Part shown: positions 17,901 through 26,096 of the stretch, in pieces
How the letters are laid out: every line of letters starts with the position of its first letter
Numbering within the stretch: position 1 is the first letter of the stretch
From: an uncultured Collinsella sp.
GTDB lineage: Bacteria > Actinomycetota > Coriobacteriia > Coriobacteriales > Coriobacteriaceae
DNA: 64,000 nucleotides
Reading direction: 5' to 3'
Assembly: GCA_934654835.1 (NCBI GenBank)
Contig: CAKUGY010000003.1
Coordinates: 62,001 to 126,000, forward strand
Notes under the pieces: generated by a model
Database searches by the model: none
What the model saw: only the letters and a program-made list of their open reading frames with translations
What the model was told of the DNA's origin: nothing
Program-made: the position numbers and the translations under genes

Positions 17901-18534
17901 CGCCGAGGTGCGCGTGCCCATGGACGAGGCTGGCGATGATGTCGAGTCGGATGGCTCGGAGATGACGGATGCGGATGTGGCTGCTGTCGAGCCCGTCGGC
18001 AATCCCATGGCCCTGGGCTCGGCCTTCCATGCCGCTTGCCAGTGGCTCATCGAGATGGGCGCCGACGAATTGCCCGCCGAGCGCGCCGATACCCTGGCTC
18101 GCCTGTGGCACCTGACGTCGGAGCAGCGCGAGCGTTTTGACGTTGCTCTGGATCGCTGGCTTAAGTCGGCGGTTCGCGCCGAGCTGCTTTCCTGGCCGTG
18201 CGTTCGCGCTGAGGTGCCGTTCTTCTCGCTGGGCTGCGAGGACGAGGACATCGCCCGCTACGGTGCGTATGCCGAGGGCGCTATCGATGCCTTGGCGACC
18301 GATCCGGCAGATCCGTCGCGTGCGTTGGTCATCGACTACAAGACAGGTGGCACGCCGGACGAGACACCAGACCAGTTGCTCGAGAAGCATGCCCTGCAGG
18401 CGCGCGTCTACGCCGATGTTCTGCACAAGGCGGGCTTTGAGAACGTGACGGTCAAGTTCGTCCGCGTGGAACAGGCCGATCCAGCCATCTTCGTCGAACC
18501 CGCCGAACCTCAAGTGGTCACCTACAACCTCTAG
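14902..18534 (+). CDS. addA: AddA-like UvrD/RecB helicase-nuclease
   Basis: A 1210-residue SF1A helicase with a C-terminal nuclease. Walker A is AGAGSGKT (about residues 29-36), motif Ia contains AITFTKDAAAEI, Walker B is DEFQDTD (about residue 349), motif III GDAQQSIYRFRGA, motif V TVHASKGLEYPVV and motif VI LLYVAMTRARE. The C-terminal nuclease has EGAIDAL and LVIDYKTGG. These are the parts of AddA, which unwinds and degrades double-strand ends. It starts 3 bases after the AddB-like gene with no separate promoter visible. The stop is followed directly by an intergenic palindrome that may terminate the operon. Confidence 0.92.
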   Translation: MDLSTLMPQQLQIVKTLDRPLFVSAGAGSGKTFTLTRRIVYALSPESGPFVEHLDQVLAITFTKDAAAEIRDRVRRALIDEGMDEEALTVDDAWISTIHGMCSRILRAHALELGIDPEFTVLTDTDELMDQAVEHVLARATAPDAAPELAASLKSLYAWYPMAGEGGPFGAGTTIKGLVRDLLELSSQLPGGMDDVRVARGQADTSALADAYRAALGASKAATEKAQMALDAIDAFEASDKTMVDAARLMMSCTMPRASKAFPKEQVELLKAEAADAFINIVLACGAPALDALVGLARSVEAEYRALKAGQSALDNNDLLRMAYEALRDYPAIRAAYEGRFKMVMIDEFQDTDQMQVDLIRYLTGAGERALCTVGDAQQSIYRFRGAEVEVFRRQERKVGSTAASETVATPDVPAGELVKLVRNFRSHDEVLRYVARVFDGDDGGLMQGFLDLEASDGRKDTLVADASRRQALFVAGGSTQERTQAKARAIAERFRALADAGQPQGGMVLLLGRMTNADVYAQAFRDKGLDCVIAGGSVFAQAAEVQTIRALVCALANPADTAQGLMPVLASPMFALGAQEFLALATKLDDQTGETSRRNIDAGIMSDCDVPGLQDLPLVTRAREVLRYALRRVGRDSFAAIARDVVNASGWFVRLAQRGPEGKAIAANVLKALDAVAEAEAEFGNSPRSIALAFDRFLAGKEAPGALNEEGDGAVRIMTVHASKGLEYPVVAVAECFGVRKSSGVAQMGRVDGGAQVVALPARFDGVKLADGTFVKGDDVKKQFEHAFKGKGTSLWLPPELIDDVCATGSPAEAFARLRNDDLQLSLEERGRLLYVAMTRARELVILAMDAGVSRGKVTAPAFDVETDLTYDVLRRILPTDGLELPQLDADRLVFDNSHPGDYELISLANFTFGEQAFEANASLDAEGRLVRGGAEAEGAGADARVAVLGPADPEPDAFELVYPRAVGVRMGTCPYPVRDSYSYSSIAAVLHAEAEDHAAEVRVPMDEAGDDVESDGSEMTDADVAAVEPVGNPMALGSAFHAACQWLIEMGADELPAERADTLARLWHLTSEQRERFDVALDRWLKSAVRAELLSWPCVRAEVPFFSLGCEDEDIARYGAYAEGAIDALATDPADPSRALVIDYKTGGTPDETPDQLLEKHALQARVYADVLHKAGFENVTVKFVRVEQADPAIFVEPAEPQVVTYNL

Positions 18535-18546
18535 CCCTCAGATACC

Positions 18547-18609
18547 TTGCGGTGGAATACGGACTGTTTTGGCCAAAAAAGCCGCCAAACAGTCCGCATT
18601 TCACCGCAA
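18547..18609. repeat. Palindromic repeat of the GTTGCGGTG family, copy 3
   Basis: Arms TTGCGGTGGAATACGGACTG and CAGTCCGCATTTCACCGCAA around a GC/AT-mixed centre. The outer arms match copies 1 and 2 in TTGCGGTG-AAT-C-GACTGTTT. It sits between the AddA-like gene and the first PAS regulator. Confidence 0.85.
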
Positions 18610-18645
18610 CTCAAGAATGCATGCTCTTTCGTCGGAGCCCCTCAT

Positions 18646-18666
18646 CTGTCACGGAACGGTCACGCT
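18646..18666 (+). promoter_or_regulatory. PhoB-box-like direct repeat upstream of regulator 1
   Basis: CTGTCACGGAA is followed in phase by CGGTCACGCT, an 11-bp direct repeat of (C)TGTCACG half-sites. The spacing is that of OmpR/PhoB-type winged-helix operators. It starts 78 bases before the first regulator gene. A nearly identical box precedes regulator 2. Confidence 0.6.
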
Positions 18667-18723
18667 CCTGCATAAACGGAACGGGCGGTCGCTATCGTAA
18701 TTTGCGAAAGGGGCTGCTATTTC

Positions 18724-20286
18724 ATGAAGCAAGAAACAGACAATCGATTGATTGCCGCCGGTGGCGAGCACGACATCATGCACCATCTGGGTGGATACCA
18801 TCGATGCTGCCTGGGCGATCCGATGCATCTGGAATTTGCAGGTAAGAATTTCTGCGAGATGCTGGGTTACCAAGAGACCGAGCTGGCCGAGCTTACCGGT
18901 GAGGTGTACACGGCGTTGGTACATCCCGACGATACGGCCCTTTTCGATGATTTCGCTCAGCGTTTGGCCGAAAACGAAGGCTGCGACAGTGTCGTATACC
19001 GGTTAATCCGCCGAGACGGATCCGTCATCCGCGTGGTCGATACCATGGCGTCCGTCGTTTGCGAGGACGGCGTCATTCGCGGTTACTCAGTTGTTTGCGA
19101 GGTACCGGACGATCAGCTGGAGTCCGCATCGACCGTTCCGGGCGAGCGGATGGCAATCCTTAAGGTGTATGGAAACGCCGCTGTTGGCATAGAGCGCATG
19201 TGTGGTGTTGCATCCAGTTTGCTCGGTGTGAAAGACTCACACTCGAGTACAGGGGGACTTCTCGATTTTATTGCGATATCCGATCGCGTTAAGGTCAGGA
19301 AGGCTATCGATAAGGCGCATGTGGAGGAGTACTCCGACATGGAGACCTGCGCTCTGATATCTGCGGATGGCGAAACGCAGGTATGCGATCTGTGGGTCGA
19401 GTGCATTCAGCTCGAGGAATCCGTCGAGGACAGCCTTTTTTGCATCAAGATCGAGGGGGATATCGAGCATCAGCGCAACAGCGAGGATAAGCTCTCGTTT
19501 GGCAGACTCCTTTTTTCGAGTTTTGCCGAGGATTTGTTTGAGGTTGACCGGCTTGAGGGCTCCGTAACGTATATCGCCCGCAGTGACAATGGCATCATTA
19601 ATTTGCCGCTCAATGTGCGGATGTTCATGGATGACACGACAAAATACCTTATTGATCATGTGGGACCGGAAGACATCGTTGCCGCGAGGGACTTTTGCGA
19701 AAAGGTTACGTCGGGCGATCCCGAATCGGGTGATATCGAGTCGGCGAAGCTGAAATTCTCGGTGGTGTTCCGCGATGGCTCCGTTAGGCCCGCCCTGCTT
19801 ACAATGGCTTCGATTTCTAGGGCTAAGTGTTTTATCGGGCTGAGTTTCGATCATGCCGATGCCGGGGGAGATCCGCTTTCCACCGTCGCAACGCAGAAGC
19901 AAATCAATGTCGCGCTATTTGGTTCGTTCCGATTGGTCGTTGATGGCAAGGCCGTTAATATCCGCTCTGCAAAAGCTAAGGAGCTCTTGGCGCTTCTCAT
20001 TGAGAGGCGCGGCGCGTTTGTCTCCACGCGTGAGATCATCGCGATGCTGTGGGAGTGCGAGCCCGACGAGACGACGAGGGCGCGAGCGAGGAAAGTTGCC
20101 TCGCGCCTTATGTCCGAACTCAACAGGAATGGTATCGGATATATCGTGGAGAGCGATCGAGGAGCCCGCCGCGTTATTGCCGAGTATATCGAGTGCGACT
20201 ACTACGACTATCGCGATGGGCTCAGGGGGCCTTCGGGAGATTTTCTGCCAGAATACTCTTGGGCGGAGTACGTAAGAATCGACTAG
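18724..20286 (+). CDS. PAS-domain / C-terminal winged-helix regulator, paralog 1
   Basis: A 520-residue predicted cytosolic regulator. Residues ~20-130 form a PAS fold (FCEMLGYQETEL, VHPDDTALF, YRLIRRDGSVIRV). The middle (about 140-390) contains a conserved block FSSFAEDLFEVDRLEGSVTYIARSD shared with the two downstream paralogs but not assigned to a family. The C-terminus (about 400-500) is an OmpR/SARP-type winged helix: LFGSFRLVVDGKAVNIRSAK, FVSTREIIAMLWE, and ESDRGARRV as the wing. PAS input with a C-terminal SARP-like output is unusual. It is followed by two homologous genes and a pilus operon, which it may control. GAAAGGGG lies upstream of ATG 18724. Confidence 0.78.
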   Translation: MKQETDNRLIAAGGEHDIMHHLGGYHRCCLGDPMHLEFAGKNFCEMLGYQETELAELTGEVYTALVHPDDTALFDDFAQRLAENEGCDSVVYRLIRRDGSVIRVVDTMASVVCEDGVIRGYSVVCEVPDDQLESASTVPGERMAILKVYGNAAVGIERMCGVASSLLGVKDSHSSTGGLLDFIAISDRVKVRKAIDKAHVEEYSDMETCALISADGETQVCDLWVECIQLEESVEDSLFCIKIEGDIEHQRNSEDKLSFGRLLFSSFAEDLFEVDRLEGSVTYIARSDNGIINLPLNVRMFMDDTTKYLIDHVGPEDIVAARDFCEKVTSGDPESGDIESAKLKFSVVFRDGSVRPALLTMASISRAKCFIGLSFDHADAGGDPLSTVATQKQINVALFGSFRLVVDGKAVNIRSAKAKELLALLIERRGAFVSTREIIAMLWECEPDETTRARARKVASRLMSELNRNGIGYIVESDRGARRVIAEYIECDYYDYRDGLRGPSGDFLPEYSWAEYVRID

Positions 20287-20366
20287 ATGCCTCGTTGACA
20301 AATTAATGTTGAGCGAGTCTTGGTTCGGGTTCCGTGGGAGCCTTGGCGGGTCGAGACTCGTTCATG

Positions 20367-20387
20367 CTGTCACGGAACTGTCACGCT
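20367..20387 (+). promoter_or_regulatory. PhoB-box-like direct repeat upstream of regulator 2
   Basis: CTGTCACGGAA followed by CTGTCACGCT: two identical CTGTCACG half-sites exactly 11 bp apart, 62 bases before the gene's first residue in the final spacing. It matches the box upstream of regulator 1 at 20 of 21 positions. Confidence 0.65.
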
Positions 20388-20448
20388 TGTTCGCTTTTCG
20401 GACGTTCCTAAAGATACGCTTATTGGCAACCATTGGAATGGGGGAGCC

Positions 20449-22008
20449 ATGAAGCAGAATAAGAGGGGCGAAGCGCTTTCCGTTGCAGACGCCGGTAAGG
20501 GCATCATGGATCGTTTGGGCGGATACCATCGTTGTTTTTTGGGCGGACCTATCTATCTTGAGTTTGTGAGTCAAAACTTTTGCTCGATGTTGGGCTATCG
20601 GAAAACAGAGTTTTCAGAGCTTGTTGAGGGCGTCTATACGGTGACGGTGCATGCGGATGACGTTTCGACGTTCGTGGATTTCGTTCAAAGAATGGCAAAA
20701 AAAGAGACCTCTGAGAGCCTCTCCTATCGTCTGATTAAAAAAGACGGATCGATTATCCGCGTTGCCGACACGATGACGTCGGTTGTTGGTAACGATGGCT
20801 TTATGAGGGGCTATTCGGTCGTTAGCGAAATACACGAAGGCTCAAATGAGGCTTGGGCTTGCGATCAGAAGATTGCGATTCTAAAAGTGTTCGGCGGCAA
20901 TGAGGCAAAGATAATGCAGGTGAGTGGTGCTGCTTTCGACTTTGCCGCAAACTTAGAGGTTACAAAGAGGCTTAGCTTTTTAGACTTTGTCTCTATTTCC
21001 GATCGCGCTCGAATTTGCGGTGCCTTAAAAAAGGCATATAGCGAGTGGCGCTCGGGCGCTGATTCCTACACACTTGTTTCCGTTGACGGTTCTGCTCATG
21101 TCTGCAAGGTTTGGGTTGAGCGTATTCGCGATGACGGCGACTTTGACTCTGCCGTTTTTTGCGTCAAGGTACAGATCGAAAACGAAAGCCTGCGCGAAGA
21201 GGAGCATAAGGTTGCGTTTAGCAGGCAACTATTTTCCAGTTTTGCCGAGGATCTTTTCGAAGCCGATCGGGCGCAGGATACTGTAACGTATATCGCTCGC
21301 AGCGACAGGTCCTTGTTCGACATTCCCTTAAACGTGAGGATGTTTACGGACGATATTACAAGGTATTTGCTCGATCGTGTTGCCCCCGAGAGCCGGGAGG
21401 CAGTGAAACAGTTTTGTATTCGTGTTCGATCCACCCAGTTTTGTGAGGGGAGCATCGGAACCGCGAAGATTGGCTTTTTATTGCGTGATCGCTATGGAGA
21501 TTATGTTCCTGCCACTGCTACGGTGGTAGCGGTTTCTGAGAGAAAATACCTCATGGGGCTTAGTCTCGATTCGGATTCACCGCATGTCGAGCCAAGCGGC
21601 GCGCTTATCGTGACGCAAAAACAAGTGATTGCGACGCTGTTTGGCTCCTTTTCGCTTTCCGTCGATGGCAAGGCCGTCAACATAAGGTCTGCTAAGGCAA
21701 AAGAGCTGCTCGCCCTTTTGATTGAGCGCCGGGGAGCGTTTGTTTCTTCGCGTGAGGCAATTGCCATGCTTTGGGAATGCGAACCGGACCAAACTACAAG
21801 GGCTCGCTATCGTAAAACGGCATCGCGTTTGGTATCTGAGCTCAAGAGAAACGGCATCGAATATATCGTTGAGAGCGACCGCGGGGCGCGAAGAGTCGTG
21901 CCCGAGTGTCTTGAATGCGACTATTACGATTACCGCGACGGATTGCGAGCGCCTTCGGGAGCCTTGCTTCCTGAGTATTCGTGGTCAGAGTTCATTTTGA
22001 TTGACTGA
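20449..22008 (+). CDS. PAS-domain / C-terminal winged-helix regulator, paralog 2
   Basis: A 519-residue paralog of the preceding gene, collinear throughout. The PAS region has FCSMLGYRKTEF and YRLIKKDGSIIRV, the middle block is FSSFAEDLFEADRAQDTVTYIARSD, and the winged helix is LFGSFSLSVDGKAVNIRSAK with FVSSREAIAMLWE and ESDRGARRV. The C-terminal tail LPEYSWSEF is shared with paralog 1. ATG at 20449 is chosen because it reproduces the MKQ start of paralog 1 and follows GGGGGAG; the frame extends further upstream without conservation. Codon use is more AT-rich than in the flanking AddAB genes, suggesting a different history. DNA-binding output is well supported; the sensed signal is unknown. 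Confidence 0.78.
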   Translation: MKQNKRGEALSVADAGKGIMDRLGGYHRCFLGGPIYLEFVSQNFCSMLGYRKTEFSELVEGVYTVTVHADDVSTFVDFVQRMAKKETSESLSYRLIKKDGSIIRVADTMTSVVGNDGFMRGYSVVSEIHEGSNEAWACDQKIAILKVFGGNEAKIMQVSGAAFDFAANLEVTKRLSFLDFVSISDRARICGALKKAYSEWRSGADSYTLVSVDGSAHVCKVWVERIRDDGDFDSAVFCVKVQIENESLREEEHKVAFSRQLFSSFAEDLFEADRAQDTVTYIARSDRSLFDIPLNVRMFTDDITRYLLDRVAPESREAVKQFCIRVRSTQFCEGSIGTAKIGFLLRDRYGDYVPATATVVAVSERKYLMGLSLDSDSPHVEPSGALIVTQKQVIATLFGSFSLSVDGKAVNIRSAKAKELLALLIERRGAFVSSREAIAMLWECEPDQTTRARYRKTASRLVSELKRNGIEYIVESDRGARRVVPECLECDYYDYRDGLRAPSGALLPEYSWSEFILID

Positions 22009-22255
22009 TTTTTTGGTTATTGGTGTGTTGAACAAATAATGTTGGATGCACCGCAATTATCGCGTGGATTATTGTGGGATAACCGTTCGTCGGCCTTTTT
22101 ATTAACCTTGAATCGCCGCATGAGCAACACTTGAATTATTGCTGCCTGTAGCGACCGCACATCCGTTCCGCCGAACCCTTGTCAGACTATGGCCCGCTAT
22201 AACTGCTCGCCCTTTCGTACGGGGCAAGGATCTCATCCGAAAGAATGGTTGAAGC

Positions 22256-23875
22256 ATGGGATACATTGGTGGGACCGAGGCTGTTCTTGATGCGAACGCT
22301 AGCTTCGTGGATCGTCTAGGCGGTTTTTACTGCAGATGCGTTTTGGACGGTGCCACGCGCCTGGAGTTTGCCAGCCAGGGGCTGTGCAAGATGCTGGGAT
22401 ACCAGAAGGACGAGCTCTTTAGCATTACCGAGGGCATATTCGAGGCCTTGGTCCATCCCGATGACAGAGAGTCCCACCTTGCTTTTACGCGGCGCTTGTC
22501 CATGGCGGAAGGACATTCAAGTGCGGCGTACCGTCTGATAGCAAAAGACGGTGCCGTAATTTGCGTACACGAGATTGCGGTATCGAGTATGGGCGACGAC
22601 CGCGTCATGAGAAAAACCTCGATTGCATTCGAAGGTCGCGTTTGGCAAGAAACAGCACCGGGCATATGCAACGAAGACTTTTCTGTCATGAAAGTGTTTG
22701 GAGATAGGGGCATAACGATTGCCTACTCCAACGATTATTCAAAAGATCTCTTAAGGATTGACTCTCGCATCGATCATTCCGGTCTTTTGGATTTTATTGT
22801 TTTGGCGGATCGGACGCATGTTGGCGCGATGTTTGACGAAGCATATGCCCAGATGGTGCCCATTGCGGATGTATGTACGCTTGTGTCTTTCGTTGGAGCT
22901 CCCCATGCGTGCAAGATTTGGGTTGAGTGCGTCCGCAGGAAGGATACGAAGAAAGACTCACTATTCTGCGTTAAGGCGGCGAGCGCGCCTGACCGTGACG
23001 TGGAGTTCCAAGAACTGCTTTCATTGAGTAAAAAACTGCTTGCTAGCTTTGCCGATGATCTGTTCGAGTTTAACAAGTTGGACAATTCGATAACGTGTAT
23101 CGCGCGGAGCGATAGGGGCATTTCTAGCTTTCCTCTCAACGTAAGAATGTTTGCAGACGATGTGATTGAGCGCCTCCTGTCCATTTTGAGCCCAGCAGAT
23201 AGGGGGCGCGTGAGGGAGTTTTGCAATTGTCCACGATTGGCTTCGCTTGGAGAAGATGGCCCTCATACGGATAAGATCACGTTTGAGCTGGGCGATGCAA
23301 CTGGATGCACGAAAGCCGCTACGCTCGTTATGGTATCGGCGTCGAAGAGCAAATCCTATATTGGTTTTCGCCTTGAGGCGGCTGCTGGCGATTCCGGCGT
23401 CAACCATGCGCCACAAGAGAATGGTCGCAGTATTGTCGTCAGGCTTTTCGGCTCCTTTAGTTTGTCTGTAGACGGCAGGGCTATCAATATACGTTCCGAG
23501 AAGGCCAAAGAGCTGCTTGCCCTCCTGGTGGAGCGCCGTGGCGCCTTTGTGTCTTCCCGCGAGGCTATTGCGATGCTTTGGGAGTGTGAGCCAAATAAGA
23601 CAACGCGGGCAAGGTACCGCAAGACGGCTTCCCGACTTATGATTGAGCTTGGCAGAAATGGCATTGACTATATTGTCGAAAGCGATCGCGGGGCACGCAG
23701 GATCGTTCCGGAGTGCATTGAGTGCGACTATTACGACTATCGTGACGGTGTCGGCGGTTTGCCAACGGGGGGGGGTGCTCCCCGAGTATGCCTGGTCGGA
23801 GTTTATTTCGCTGTAAGAGGCGGTTCATCCAATCACATGAGACGCGGGTCGTTAGCGGATGTCGCTGGGGCATGA
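22256..23875 (+). CDS. PAS-domain / winged-helix regulator, paralog 3, 3' end frameshifted at a G9 tract
   Basis: Third tandem paralog: PAS block LCKMLGYQKDEL and YRLIAKDGAVICV, middle block LLASFADDLFEFNKLDNSI, winged helix LFGSFSLSVDGRAINIRSEK, FVSSREAIAMLWE and ESDRGARRI. After the winged helix the frame passes through nine consecutive G (23767-23775) and the product continues as unrelated residues to a stop at 23875. With eight G the next frame reads LPEYAWSEFISL and stops at 23816, matching the tails of paralogs 1 and 2. This is either slippage-based phase variation or a sequencing error. It has no PhoB-like repeat upstream. ATG at 22256 gives the expected N-terminus (VDRLGGFY). Confidence 0.75.
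   Translation: MGYIGGTEAVLDANASFVDRLGGFYCRCVLDGATRLEFASQGLCKMLGYQKDELFSITEGIFEALVHPDDRESHLAFTRRLSMAEGHSSAAYRLIAKDGAVICVHEIAVSSMGDDRVMRKTSIAFEGRVWQETAPGICNEDFSVMKVFGDRGITIAYSNDYSKDLLRIDSRIDHSGLLDFIVLADRTHVGAMFDEAYAQMVPIADVCTLVSFVGAPHACKIWVECVRRKDTKKDSLFCVKAASAPDRDVEFQELLSLSKKLLASFADDLFEFNKLDNSITCIARSDRGISSFPLNVRMFADDVIERLLSILSPADRGRVREFCNCPRLASLGEDGPHTDKITFELGDATGCTKAATLVMVSASKSKSYIGFRLEAAAGDSGVNHAPQENGRSIVVRLFGSFSLSVDGRAINIRSEKAKELLALLVERRGAFVSSREAIAMLWECEPNKTTRARYRKTASRLMIELGRNGIDYIVESDRGARRIVPECIECDYYDYRDGVGGLPTGGGAPRVCLVGVYFAVRGGSSNHMRRGSLADVAGA
23767..23775 (+). repeat. G9 homopolymer at the regulator 3 frameshift
   Basis: Nine consecutive G residues inside the coding region, three codons before the point where homology to the sister genes resumes in another frame. 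One G fewer restores the conserved tail. Confidence 0.9.
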
Positions 23876-23944
23876 AGTCCGGATGGTGTTTTTATTGCTT
23901 GCCGAGTGTCACATTTGGCAAAAATGATTCGTAGCGTCCGCCAA

Positions 23945-23980
23945 GTGTGACCGTCACGCTTTGACCAAAGGCGTCACAGC
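23945..23980 (+). promoter_or_regulatory. GTCAC-rich leader of the second pilus operon
   Basis: The segment upstream of the tip-pilin gene contains GTGACCGTCAC, a perfect inverted pair, then CGTCACGCT (also present in the boxes upstream of regulators 1 and 2), TTTGACC, and GCGTCACA about 20 bases further. Another GTGTCACA lies at 23906-23913. These resemble the TGTCACG half-sites of the regulator genes. Control by the PAS/winged-helix proteins is inferred. Confidence 0.45.
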
Positions 23981-24058
23981 CGATTCATACCATATCCGTA
24001 AGGGTCTAAATGAGACCGAGGAATAGCTGCCTAAAGGCGGCGAACGGATTGAGACGGT

Positions 24059-26083
24059 ATGATGACGAGTCGAAATATCAAGCGCAAAAGGATGATGGCG
24101 GGGGCGATCCTGTCCATTTGCCTTGCCGCGCTGCTTGCTATGCCGCTTGTCGCGCGTGCTGCGGGGGATAACGGCTGGCAGATCGTAAGCGGGCGCTATG
24201 ACGCATCGCATAAGACGAGTGAGGGAATTGCAGCGGACCAGCTGGGCAACTATGGCTTTATCGAGTCGGCAGATGGCAGCGTCCGCGTAAATAAAACCGT
24301 CGAACCCACGGGCGTGGAGGACGAGTTCATCGTGCACCTCTCGGTGGATACCTGCGCCGTCGCCTCGCAGCAGACGGACTACTATACCTTTTTTACCACG
24401 GCACCTTACGAGGGGGTGACCTCAAATTGGGCACACGGGATGACGCCGGGCACCGTGACCGGCTCCGTCAACGGCTCCGGCATTGATGTGACCGGAGATC
24501 CGAACTCCGGTTATGGGAAATCGGGCGTTTTCGACATCCAGTACCCGGCTGGCAAGACCATCGCGAAGAACGTGAGACTGTCTTGGAACAAGGGCAACAA
24601 CACCACAATATTCCTCAAGCTTGACGATTCGCACTATGTCCTCATGGGCGTTCAGGTCAACACCGGATCGAACAACACGGTTGTCCTTTCCGATGAGGCG
24701 TACAACCTCATCAACGAGAAAATCAAGGGCCAGGTCAAGCCGGGCCCCGCGCCGACCCTCAATTCGGTGACCGATGTCATGGGTAACAACATCGAGTACC
24801 TGGGTTCCGCCAGCGCCGACGCCGGCGCGGCGAGTTTCGACAATGCATCTTCGACGCTCACCTGGAACCCGCAGTACTCCAATTCGGCAAAGAAGGTCGT
24901 CGAGGAACCCGTCTACGATTACGACTACACCGAGGGCGGTGCGGTGGGCAAGCTGACCATTACGCAGCGCACGTGGTACTACGGGGCGGCGTCGCTCACG
25001 TACAAGGTTCGCCTCAAGACCGGGGAGGGCTTTGCGAGCTCCTATGATCCCGGCAAGATCTCCAACCCCTACAACACCAACGACCACGCGACGCTTGACT
25101 ACACTTACAGCTCGTACAGCAAGGACGACAACCAGTTCCACGAGCACCCCAACGCCATCTGCGACTTCCCCAAGCCCCAGGTCAAGGGAATAACGTACGA
25201 CCTGTGTCTGGGAAAGCGCGATGCAACACACGACGAGGCTCTTGCCGGCGCCACGTTCAGGCTCACGCGCGCCTGGACCGACTCCGACGGCGTCGCCCAC
25301 AGCGATGTCGTGTCCGACAGCCTGATCTCGGGCGCAGACGGTTCCGTGAAAATGACGGGGCTTTCTTGGGGCCGCTATACCCTGGTGGAGATCGCCGCCC
25401 CCTCGGGCTTTGTGCTTCCGCCTGAGGCGCAGACGACGCATACCTTCGATCTGTGCTACACGACGGGAGCGGACGGCTTGGAGCCCTCCTGGGTTTCCTC
25501 CAAATCGGATCACCGGGCCATGAGTTCAGGTAATTTTATCTGGATCGACAACGAACGTGTCAAGACCGACGTCTATCTGCACAAGGTCGATGCGTCTCAT
25601 ACGACTCGGCCGGTCCGGGGTGCATCGTTTAAGCTCTACTACGATTCAGTCGACGGCAAGCACGACAACGGTGACGGCGTGTTCGATCCCAAGGACGATG
25701 CGCTCGTGTCGGAGGGGACCACCGACGAGCAAGGGACCGTCGGCTTTGCGCAGCTCACCGTGGGCACGTACTTCCTCGTTGAGACCAACACCCCCGCGGG
25801 CTACCAAATCAACGACGAGGTCTTCCGTATCCAGGTCTTTGACGTCGCCGGCCAGGCGGGCGGGGCGGCGGGCAATATGATCCAAGTCGGCAAGGCCGAT
25901 GGGTCGGACATGCGCGCCCCCGATACCCCGAACACGATTACCGTGGCCGACAAGCCGATCCCCTCCATACCTTCCACGGGCGGCCCGGGAGTCGTCGGGC
26001 TCGTGGCGGCGGGCGGCTGCCTGTCGGCCACCGGGGCGGGCGCGCTCCTCGGCGTCCTCGGGCGCCGGCGCAGGCGCCGCTAA
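24059..26083 (+). CDS. Sortase-anchored tip/adhesin pilin with SpaA-type domains (IPSTG)
   Basis: A 674-residue surface protein. A long signal peptide (ending near residue 34, VARAA) precedes an unassigned beta-rich adhesin region (about 35-375). Two SpaA/Cna-B-like domains follow: about 377-490 (LAGATFRLT, GRYTLVEIAAPSGF) and 503-630 (RGASFKLYY, GTYFLVETNTPAGYQ). The Glu in each VE(I/T)..PAG(F/Y) block is the usual isopeptide-assisting residue. The sorting signal is IPSTGGPG, a hydrophobic stretch and an Arg-rich tail. It is the first gene of a pilin-pilin-sortase-sortase operon, so a tip or ancillary role is likely. ATG at 24059 is followed at once by a second ATG. Confidence 0.85.
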   Translation: MMTSRNIKRKRMMAGAILSICLAALLAMPLVARAAGDNGWQIVSGRYDASHKTSEGIAADQLGNYGFIESADGSVRVNKTVEPTGVEDEFIVHLSVDTCAVASQQTDYYTFFTTAPYEGVTSNWAHGMTPGTVTGSVNGSGIDVTGDPNSGYGKSGVFDIQYPAGKTIAKNVRLSWNKGNNTTIFLKLDDSHYVLMGVQVNTGSNNTVVLSDEAYNLINEKIKGQVKPGPAPTLNSVTDVMGNNIEYLGSASADAGAASFDNASSTLTWNPQYSNSAKKVVEEPVYDYDYTEGGAVGKLTITQRTWYYGAASLTYKVRLKTGEGFASSYDPGKISNPYNTNDHATLDYTYSSYSKDDNQFHEHPNAICDFPKPQVKGITYDLCLGKRDATHDEALAGATFRLTRAWTDSDGVAHSDVVSDSLISGADGSVKMTGLSWGRYTLVEIAAPSGFVLPPEAQTTHTFDLCYTTGADGLEPSWVSSKSDHRAMSSGNFIWIDNERVKTDVYLHKVDASHTTRPVRGASFKLYYDSVDGKHDNGDGVFDPKDDALVSEGTTDEQGTVGFAQLTVGTYFLVETNTPAGYQINDEVFRIQVFDVAGQAGGAAGNMIQVGKADGSDMRAPDTPNTITVADKPIPSIPSTGGPGVVGLVAAGGCLSATGAGALLGVLGRRRRRR

Positions 26084-26096
26084 TCATCGGTGCTAA

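Noticed and set aside
11728..18534. AddAB-type genes considered as an anti-phage helicase-nuclease system
   Set aside because: Domain composition and order fit housekeeping double-strand-break repair, and there is no defence-island context.
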